64,000 nt of DNA from Candidatus Endonucleibacter sp. (ex Gigantidas childressi) (GTDB lineage: Bacteria; Pseudomonadota; Gammaproteobacteria; Pseudomonadales; Endozoicomonadaceae): contig JASXSU010000003.1 in the NCBI GenBank assembly GCA_030674875.1, positions 598,076 to 662,075 on the forward strand, given 5' to 3'. Below the pieces are notes generated by a model, which was not told where the DNA came from, ran no database searches, and saw nothing but the letters and a program-made list of their open reading frames with translations. Shown here piece after piece: positions 57,770 to 64,000 of this stretch (the first letter of the stretch is position 1; each line of letters opens with the position of its first letter). The position numbers and the translations under genes are program-made.

Positions 57770-58274
57770 ATTGCTCGCCTAAAGGTCTAGTGGTACTGGT
57801 AATATAAGGTAATGCCCCCATTGATTAACTCAAGTTACACAGTAATGAATAACCTTAGCTGTTCAAATGATGCTCACAGTGCGATCATATAAATCATTGG
57901 CCTTCAGCTTCAAAAGCAAGGCTTTCAGCCTTAAAACTGAGTAAACGATAGATGACTGGATAGATTCATCAAAGATTAATACACCATCTGGCTTCTCATC
58001 TTTTGAGTTTATTTGTGGAGAGCAGCGGGACCATATAATGCCTATAACCATCGTTCAACAGATTGTACCAGCCACCTTTGAAGCTGCGTCTTTGTTGTCA
58101 ACGTTAGTTCATCACAGTAGCTTAGTACTCCTAAACTTCTATGCCTCACTCCCCCACATCTTTACAACTTCAAACCATTTTGATATATACATGACATTTG
58201 AAATATCAGCGCTAGATTACCTAGCTGTCGTCTACCATAGACTTTCATGATTTTACTATAAAAAGACATTCTTT
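57770..58274. other. Gap between ptsN and mgtE where rapZ and ptsO would be expected
   Basis: 505 bp. It holds a decayed interspersed repeat at about 58040-58165 (gtaccagccacctttgaagc; cgttagttcatcacagtagc). Nothing resembles RapZ or the phosphocarrier NPr. The short frame at 57863-58051 on the minus strand has no known relative. Confidence 0.6.
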
Positions 58275-58742
58275 CTAAGAAGTAATGCAGTGATACAACT
58301 CTGCTCGATTATCTGCTTCTCGCATTTTATTAAGCAAGTATTCTGACTTGAATCGGTTAGCCAGAATTTTTAATATTTCCATATGCTTTTCTGAATTGCC
58401 TTCTGGAACAATCAAGGCAAATATTAAATCCACTGGTTTTTGGTCCATAGACTCAAAATCTACTGGCTCCGTAAGACGGAGAAATAATCCGGTAGGAGCT
58501 ATGCATGCTTTGCTCCTACAACGAGGCAAAGCTACGCCCCCACCAATTCCAGTGGCTCCTAATCGTTCTCGAGAAATTAGGGCTGTCAGTAAATGCTTGG
58601 CGTTAATAGAGGGCAACTCCTCACTAATTAATCCTGCAATCACTTCCAGAATTTTTTTCTTACTAACTCCGTGCACACTACAAAGTGTGCGTGCTGGAGT
58701 TAATATATCACTAATAATCATACGATCTGTAATCATACTCAA
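58275..58742 (-). CDS. ptsN: Nitrogen-PTS EIIA-like protein PtsN with Arg in place of the active-site His
   Basis: 155 residues of the PTS EIIA (fructose/mannitol type) fold. Around the active site it reads RERLGATGIGGGVALPRCRS. Relatives have IPH or LPH where this has LPR, so residue 74, the phosphorylated His, is Arg (CGT instead of CAT). The protein therefore cannot accept phosphate from NPr but could still bind partners such as potassium transport regulators or KdpD. It overlaps hpf by 4 bp and follows the classic rpoN-hpf-ptsN order. Confidence 0.9.
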   Translation of the reverse strand: MSMITDRMIISDILTPARTLCSVHGVSKKKILEVIAGLISEELPSINAKHLLTALISRERLGATGIGGGVALPRCRSKACIAPTGLFLRLTEPVDFESMDQKPVDLIFALIVPEGNSEKHMEILKILANRFKSEYLLNKMREADNRAELYHCITS

Positions 58743-59050
58743 AACTTGCCGTTTGCACCTTGCTGGCGGTTCAGCGTTTTTCCTTTATGTTTCTTTAATT
58801 GACGATCCAGCTTGTCAGAAACTTGGTCAATAGCCGCATACATATCTTCAGACTCAGAGGTGGCATTGATATCTGCACCTTTCGTGTGCAGGCTAGCTTC
58901 TACCTTATGGATGAGCTTTTCTACACTCAGTGTAACTTGCACATTGGTTATACTGCCAAAGTGTGCGTCCAACTTCTCTATCTTTTTGCTCACGTAGTCA
59001 CGCAGAGCATCGGTGACTTCGATATGATGCCCACTAATTTTGACTTGCAT
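58739..59050 (-). CDS. hpf: Short ribosome hibernation promoting factor HPF
   Basis: 103 residues. MQVKISGHHIEVTDALRDYV opens the S30AE domain (about 1-95). The short form without a C-terminal dimerisation domain acts with RMF to form 100S ribosomes in stationary phase. It is between rpoN and ptsN as in most gammaproteobacteria. Confidence 0.94.
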   Translation of the reverse strand: MQVKISGHHIEVTDALRDYVSKKIEKLDAHFGSITNVQVTLSVEKLIHKVEASLHTKGADINATSESEDMYAAIDQVSDKLDRQLKKHKGKTLNRQQGANGKF

Positions 59051-59181
59051 GCAATCTCTCCTGCTCCTGAATTTTGTGGATTACCAAATACCAGCCTTTG
59101 ATGTTTTTCAGGCAAGTATATAGTATATTCTATCACTTATAAAAACCTTGCTATGTTTTGAAGCGAAAAACCACAACACAA

Positions 59182-60639
59182 TTATGCAAGGCTCTTTCGT
59201 TCATTTGAGGGTGGAATATGCAGGGATTCTCGATATTTGGCAATAGTCCTTCTAGCAACCTTAATACCTTTCTCACTCAACAGTGAAGATATCCTATTAT
59301 CACTCAAAGGTTTTCGTGAACTTTCTTGAGTAACTATCTTTTTAATCAATGCTCTGATCGCTATAGATGAACACGCGTCACCTTCTGCCGTGCTAAGATG
59401 ACTGGAAAAAAAGTACTTCAGTTCAAAAAGACCCTTGGGCGTATGCATATATTTTCGAGTTGTTACTCTGGAAATAGTAGATTCATGCATACCTACTGCC
59501 TCGGCGATATCAGCTAATATCAAAGGTTTCATAGCTTCCTCACCATCAATAAAAAAACTCTGCTGATATTCGACGATTTTTCTAGCTACCTTGAGCAAAG
59601 TCTCATTTCTGTTTTGCAGGTTTTTCAAAAACCATTTTGCTTCCTGAAGACTATTCTTCATAAAAACATTGTCTACGGAGTTATTAGCTCTTTGTACCAG
59701 CGAAGCATATTTATTATTAATCCCCAATCTTGGCAGTGCTTCAGAGTTTAACTCAGCTTGCCATATATGGTTGTGTTTGCGCACGGTGATATCAGGAGTA
59801 ACATACTCTGATTGAGATTGCTCTATTGCTGAGCCAGGACGAGGATTCAGGCTTTTGATGAGATGAAGAGCCTCACTGAGTTCGCATTCTTTCAACTTCG
59901 TTTTTTTCATTATGCCGATATAATCATGGGCACCAAGGGCTTTTAGATAATCATTGGTCAGCGTTAGAGCCATTCCTTTCAAACCATCAGATACTTGTTG
60001 CTGAACTAGCTGCACATATAAACACTGACTTAAGCTTTCACTGGCGCATCCTATAGGATCAAACTGCTGAATACGATGTTGCACCATCACTACTTCATTT
60101 CTGTCAAGATCTTCCAAATAATCTACCAAGGTCAAGAAAATAGTATCTATATCACTTGTTAGATAACCATCAGAGCTAACAGATTCAATAAGAGCCAGAC
60201 CAATTAAACGGTCCCTGTTGTTCATAGGTGTTAGATGGAGCTGCCATTCCAGGTGATCTTGAAGAGTCTCTGCGGCAACTGACCTAGCATGGGGGTCGCT
60301 GTCATCACCGGGGGACGGTGGAAGGTTTGAAGAAATGTTATCCCACTTAGAGTCAAGAGGCAGTTCAGCAGGAATTGTTTCAGACCAATCAGGCTCATCT
60401 TGAGCGGACTCTTGCGGTGGTTGTTCGCTAGATTCTGCAGACAACTCCCCAGCCAATTGCTCCTCATTTGGTGTTGTCGAGGAATTTTCTTCTTCCTCAA
60501 GCATTGGGTTAGACTCCAACACTTCCTGAATTTCCTGTTGCAAATCCTGAGCAGACAACTGCAGCAAACGTATTGCTTGCTGTAGCTGAGGAGTCATTAT
60601 CAGATGCTGACCCATCGTTAGTTGTAAAGATGGCTTCAT
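59182..60639 (-). CDS. rpoN: RNA polymerase sigma-54 factor RpoN
   Basis: 485 residues. N-terminal region I MKPSLQLTMGQHLIMTPQLQQAIRLLQLS is typical. An acidic, Ser/Gln-rich region II follows (about 50-110). The core-binding domain runs to about 310, the DNA-binding region follows, and the RpoN box ARRTIAKYRE is at the C-terminus (residues about 466-475). It requires activators with AAA+ ATPase. The upstream lptB gene of the usual cluster is not adjacent; rpe lies there instead. Confidence 0.97.
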   Translation of the reverse strand: MKPSLQLTMGQHLIMTPQLQQAIRLLQLSAQDLQQEIQEVLESNPMLEEEENSSTTPNEEQLAGELSAESSEQPPQESAQDEPDWSETIPAELPLDSKWDNISSNLPPSPGDDSDPHARSVAAETLQDHLEWQLHLTPMNNRDRLIGLALIESVSSDGYLTSDIDTIFLTLVDYLEDLDRNEVVMVQHRIQQFDPIGCASESLSQCLYVQLVQQQVSDGLKGMALTLTNDYLKALGAHDYIGIMKKTKLKECELSEALHLIKSLNPRPGSAIEQSQSEYVTPDITVRKHNHIWQAELNSEALPRLGINNKYASLVQRANNSVDNVFMKNSLQEAKWFLKNLQNRNETLLKVARKIVEYQQSFFIDGEEAMKPLILADIAEAVGMHESTISRVTTRKYMHTPKGLFELKYFFSSHLSTAEGDACSSIAIRALIKKIVTQESSRKPLSDNRISSLLSEKGIKVARRTIAKYRESLHIPPSNERKSLA

Positions 60640-61096
60640 AGGGCAACCGTATACCTTTACTTTATCTTGATGCTAGTAAAATTAGGCATTTCTAGTAAAG
60701 GCATGTACGTGAGTTATATTACACACGTCGCATATTAAGATGAGTCAGGATAATATCGTTCGCTTACTACAATCAGCTGGTTGTTTATGCTTCCTGACTT
60801 CCTTTCCTACTCCCCCTGCCTTCCAAAATATAAGAGATGTCCATTACAACCATATCGTTTCTGCTAGCAAAAGCAACTGCTTTTTTGATTATATTGAAGC
60901 TGTGAAAAAGAAAGCTGCAATGCTTGCCGATTGCCGTTAATTTTAGCGCAAATGGAGATGGCTCCTTACATCCATCTCCCTTGAAATAGCGCAACTGTTA
61001 ACTACTCTCACCCATCCACTTACTACTCACAGGCGCATGAAATATTTTTGCAACCTTGCATTCAAGAGAGAACACAACAAGGCACGCTAGCAACTC
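60640..61096. repeat. Gap upstream of rpoN with a decayed MITE-like copy
   Basis: 457 bp. A weak copy of the interspersed element at about 60965-61075 (catccatctcccttgaaata; actactcacaggcgcatgaa). The frame 60740-60940 has no recognised product. The rpoN promoter should lie at the left end. Confidence 0.55.
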
Positions 61097-61774
61097 TTAT
61101 AATGCGTTTACTTTCTTTAGCTCGGCTCTCATCTCGCTGATTACGGAATCATAGTCATTGGCTTTGAAAATAGCTGACCCTGCAACAAAAGTGTCCGCTC
61201 CAGCCTCTGCAATTTGGCGAATATTTTGAACGCCAACGCCTCCATCCACCTCAAGCCTTATAACAAGACCGCTATTGCTTATTATTTTGCGGACATGACA
61301 TAATTTTCTCAAAACAGACTGAATTAATTTTTGACCTTCAAACCCAGGATTGACAGACATAAGTAACACCATATCCAGCTTATCAATTACATACTCGATG
61401 ATATCTGGGCTAGTTGCAGGGTTTAGAGCCAAGCCTGCTTTGCAACCTCCTTCACGGATCAGTTGCAAGCTACGATCTATATGCTTGGATGCTTCCGGGT
61501 GAAAAGTGATCATAGAGGCACCGGCTTTGATAAAATCGCAAATTAGCTGATCAACCGGTGTTGCCATCAAGTGTACATCAATAGGTGCTGTTATACCGTG
61601 ATTTCGTAGAGCTTTGCAGACTGCAGGACCAATGGTCAAGTTAGGAACGTAGTGATTATCCATCACATCAAAATGAATCCAGTCAGCATCCGCTTTAAGG
61701 ACTCTATCGACTTCTTCGCCAAGACGAGCAAAATCAGCAGAAAGAATACTAGGGGATATAATAAAATCACGCAT
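61097..61774 (-). CDS. rpe: Ribulose-phosphate 3-epimerase
   Basis: 225 residues from ATG at 61774, with GGAAG as ribosome binding site; the longer frame from 61810 adds 12 residues unlike the family. TIM-barrel with [16 protein letters not shown], the metal-binding His/Asp in [30 protein letters not shown], and LEVDGGV. It interconverts ribulose-5-phosphate and xylulose-5-phosphate in the pentose phosphate pathway. The usual partner gph is not in the window. Confidence 0.96.
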   Translation of the reverse strand: MRDFIISPSILSADFARLGEEVDRVLKADADWIHFDVMDNHYVPNLTIGPAVCKALRNHGITAPIDVHLMATPVDQLICDFIKAGASMITFHPEASKHIDRSLQLIREGGCKAGLALNPATSPDIIEYVIDKLDMVLLMSVNPGFEGQKLIQSVLRKLCHVRKIISNSGLVIRLEVDGGVGVQNIRQIAEAGADTFVAGSAIFKANDYDSVISEMRAELKKVNAL

Positions 61775-62025
61775 ATTCGGACTTCCGATAAACATTAACA
61801 GGGGGTACAAACTTTCGCTGTATACCCATTAATCTGAAGGATGCAAGATTGCTAATCACTCCAAGAGACCTCAGTATAACTCAACAAAGACGATTATATT
61901 CTGGTAAAATATCGGCATGCAACAATCCTTCACAACACAGCCCAAGCTCTTCGTTTCAGTCAGCCCTAAATCATCCAACTCTTCGTAGTCTGGATGATAC
62001 AAAAGCGCTGCTGAAATAGTCAGAG
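61775..62025. other. Gap upstream of rpe
   Basis: A short piece of the interspersed repeat (ctgtatacccattaatctga) near 61818-61860; after that the sequence leads into the IS5 remnant. A stretch at about 61867-61920 (cctcagtataactcaacaaagacgatta) resembles 25950-25985, so a second kind of short repeat may be present. Confidence 0.5.
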
Positions 62026-62530
62026 GTGAAAAGTTATTATCCTCAATCTACGCATCTAACACCGGTCGCCCCAGCTTCCTCTGCTGACCTTGTTTCGAGC
62101 CTTATTGCTTGGAACTTGGTATCGCTTATCCGATGTACAGTTGGCTCAGAGATAGAGGCAGCGCGATCAGGTTCGGCCACAACAAAAGCGGAAAACCGAC
62201 AAAGGATCCTGAAGCGGGCTGGCACGTTAAGAATGACAGTCGTGGTAACAAAAAAAGCACCTATGCTTTTTTTGTTCATACAGGTGTCAATGAAGATGGC
62301 TTTATTCATAGGCAAAGCGTAACGCCTGGCAATGTTCATGATTCTCAGGAGCGTGATACCCTGCTACTGGGGGATGAAACGGCACTGTATGCGGATTACG
62401 CTTACAGTTCTGAGCAGACCCGAAAGAAATTAGCGCAGCTAGGTATTAAAGATCAAGTTCAACGTAAGGACTACAGAGGAAAGCCTCTATCGAAAGAAGA
62501 TAGAGCTCGTAACAAAGAAATAGCCTTAGT
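62026..62530 (+). pseudogene. IS5-family transposase remnant
   Basis: In three successive frames the DNA encodes SIYASNTGRPSF, then LLTLFRALLLGTWYRLSDVQ, and GWHVKNDSRGNKKSTYAFFV followed by HTGVNEDGFIHRQSVTPGNVHDS. These are N-terminal and catalytic-domain segments of IS5-type transposases, but at least two frameshifts or deletions separate them. The right part is cut by the IS30 element at 62531. Length is about half of an intact gene. Confidence 0.82.
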
Positions 62531-63050
62531 ATCAAGTTTGAAGTGCGACAAAAGTAGTTATTCATAAAAGCATTCCTCCGGTGTTTTATAAGCTAACCGC
62601 TTCCTTGGTTTTGTATTTAATTTGGCCGCGATGATATTACATCGTTGCTGAGTTGGCCCTGCCATTGATCCTTCCTTAACTAAGTATTGTCTGATCAAGC
62701 CATTGGTATTTTCATTCGTACCATGCTCCCATGAGTGATGTGGGTTGGCAAAGTAATAAGGGTAATTAGTCACTTCTTCAACTTTCTTATATTGGTGAAA
62801 CTCGATGCCGTTATCTGATGTAATGGTTTTAAATTGCTCAGGCATTTTACTCATTAATTTTATCGTTCGCCTGGTGGCAATGTCCGTAAAACTTAATCCT
62901 TGCCATTTTAGCGCGACTATCATATATCTATCCCTCTGTGAGCTGTTGATACTTCATAGGTTTTTACTTCGTGATTGGAGCAAAAAACTAAGGGTATCGC
63001 AGTTCATCATTTTTATTAAATTGGGTGCCGCACTTAGTATATGAATTCGG
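62531..63050 (-). mobile_element. Internally deleted IS30 element (type D), inserted in IS5 remnant
   Basis: Same ends as types B and C, but only 520 bp. The frame (reading leftwards) has the N-terminus with a 2-bp loss (stop after MKYQQLTEG) then SFTDIAT joined directly to RRTIKLMSKMPEQFK, so the middle of the gene is deleted. The third catalytic region (GTNENTNGLIRQYL) is intact here and lacks the stop seen in types B and C. It has both ends and could in principle be mobilised in trans. Confidence 0.85.
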
Positions 63051-63159
63051 CCATGCAAAGACTCCGTTATTATGTCATCAACATAATTGGAGATTGCAGC
63101 AAGGACGCAAGTAAACAAAATTAATTTTTAAGAACAGCGTCAATTACACAGGAAATTAT

Positions 63160-64000
63160 ATGATCAAGCTACGCAGTTATCATTTTAATGGCACGCCGGA
63201 ACAAATTGGACATGCTCATGGTGAAGAGTTAAAAGAAAGTATTCTGAGTTTTATCCAGACCCGTCTTGATGCTGCAGTTAAATACTTTCTGGATCAAGGT
63301 ATTAAAGACGATTCACTGATAAGTAATTTACGTAATGCCGGCCGTGAGTGTTACAATATTTTTGCTAACTGGGATCCAGAAGGTTTTATTGAACATAATG
63401 CTATTGCCAGGGCTGCAGGAGTTGATGCTGCTGATCTTTACACTGTTAGTAATTACACAGATATTCGTGATGCATATATGCTAACTGGCTCTCAGCCTGA
63501 CTCTGAGGGCTGCTCGGCAGTGATGATTCCTGCCACCCACACCTTAGACAACACCATACTGGCCGGTCAAACTTGGGATCTTAACCCGGAAGATATAGAC
63601 TATGTGGTCGCCATCCACACTAAGCCAAAAAAAGGCCCTGCTCGTTGGAGTATTCAGCTTGCAGGCAGTCTAAGTCTTATGGGAATGAACAGCAAAGGCT
63701 TGGCCATTGGCACAACCAACCTGAAAACTTGGGGTTCAAAGCTCGGTGTTGGCTATATCAATATTATTCATAGAGCTATGCGCTGCAATACCATAGAAGA
63801 AGCGGCTCAGGTCATCGATCAAGCTCCAAAATCAGGTGCCCATAGCTATTTTCTATCAACCGCTAGTAAAGCTATGCATTTTGAGGTTACCGGCTTTAGC
63901 CACAACAACCAAGTACTCTCCAGCACTCCCATGGGTTGGACAAACCATTGTCTGTATCCTGAGCATAAAGTCAGAGAATATGACAAGCCATCTTCATCAA
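63160..64000 (+). CDS. C45-family peptidase / acyl-CoA:6-aminopenicillanate acyltransferase-like protein (cut by window edge)
   Basis: 280 visible residues, ATG at 63160 preceded by CACAGGAAA. Hydrolase of the N-terminal-nucleophile type: the segment SEGCSAVMIPATHTLDNTIL contains the Cys at about residue 118 that becomes the nucleophile after self-cleavage. GQTWDL and LAGSLSLMGMNSKGLAIGTT are family features. Substrate unknown (C45 members include amidases and acyltransferases for small amides). The gene continues beyond the window. Confidence 0.85.
   Translation, partial: MIKLRSYHFNGTPEQIGHAHGEELKESILSFIQTRLDAAVKYFLDQGIKDDSLISNLRNAGRECYNIFANWDPEGFIEHNAIARAAGVDAADLYTVSNYTDIRDAYMLTGSQPDSEGCSAVMIPATHTLDNTILAGQTWDLNPEDIDYVVAIHTKPKKGPARWSIQLAGSLSLMGMNSKGLAIGTTNLKTWGSKLGVGYINIIHRAMRCNTIEEAAQVIDQAPKSGAHSYFLSTASKAMHFEVTGFSHNNQVLSSTPMGWTNHCLYPEHKVREYDKPSSS

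Noticed and set aside
57863-58051. Possible rapZ or ptsO remnant between ptsN and mgtE
   Set aside because: The short frame shows neither the RapZ P-loop nor the NPr His motif.
60740-60940. 66-codon ORF between rpoN and rpe
   Set aside because: No known domain, no clear start signal, and overlaps the rpoN promoter region.

Overview
The window looks like a chromosome segment of a gammaproteobacterium of the Oceanospirillales/Pseudomonadales type. Evidence: the lptD-surA-pdxA block, amgK-murU beside lptD, djlA, rsmA-apaH, rpoN-hpf-ptsN and a complete-looking type II secretion locus. Low-to-moderate GC, long repeat-filled intergenic regions, several decayed insertion sequences, and a large eukaryote-like surface protein suggest a host-associated lineage such as Endozoicomonadaceae. 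That family assignment is inference, not proof.

Layout. 1-10.3 kb: type II secretion genes gspL (partial), K, J, I, H, G, F, E on the minus strand, divergent from gspC-gspD on the plus strand; gspD ends in a clear intrinsic terminator. 10.5-15.8 kb: pdxA, surA, lptD (minus), an outer-membrane biogenesis operon with overlapping or abutting genes. 15.9-20.3 kb: amgK-murU (cell-wall sugar recycling) between two dead IS30-family elements. 20.4-23.2 kb: djlA, rsmA, apaH. 23.8-25.9 kb: a CpxR/CpxA-like two-component pair. 26.9-28.0 kb: a DnaT-like and a replication-P-like gene. 28.3-34.3 kb: mrp/apbC, a yebC-family regulator and an MscK-like mechanosensitive channel, separated by repeats. 35.3-42.9 kb: an accessory region with an IS30 copy, a 1301-codon membrane-anchored protein with beta-solenoid-like repeats, and a coiled-coil protein that carries a duplicated piece of it and is cut by an IS remnant. 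43.1-44.3 kb: glyA. 44.5-53.6 kb: a methyltransferase-like fragment, IS30 debris and a decaying type I restriction-modification locus (hsdR, rhuM-like, DUF559 cassette, hsdS remnants, hsdM, small XRE regulator), then a Tn3-transposase fragment. 53.8-55.6 kb: two polysaccharide genes. 56.4-61.8 kb: mgtE, ptsN, hpf, rpoN, rpe (minus). 62.0-63.1 kb: IS5 remnant interrupted by a mini-IS30. 63.2 kb to end: start of a C45-type peptidase/acyltransferase.

A roughly 125-bp element with imperfect terminal inverted repeats, flanked by TATA, is scattered through the window. Clear copies lie inside three IS30-type transposase genes and decayed copies fill many intergenic gaps. It resembles a MITE or palindromic element.

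Most interesting: (i) the 1301-codon surface-protein candidate whose ORF start lies in the end of an IS30 copy, plus the neighbouring truncated protein sharing a module with it; (ii) the DUF559 nuclease gene enclosed by inverted copies of a GC-rich repeat that also occurs in the hsdS spacer, always just after the same protein motif; (iii) ptsN with Arg in place of the phosphorylated His, with rapZ and ptsO absent from the usual place; (iv) the MITE read in frame through a transposase; (v) a type I R-M system with single-base frameshifts in both hsdM and hsdR.
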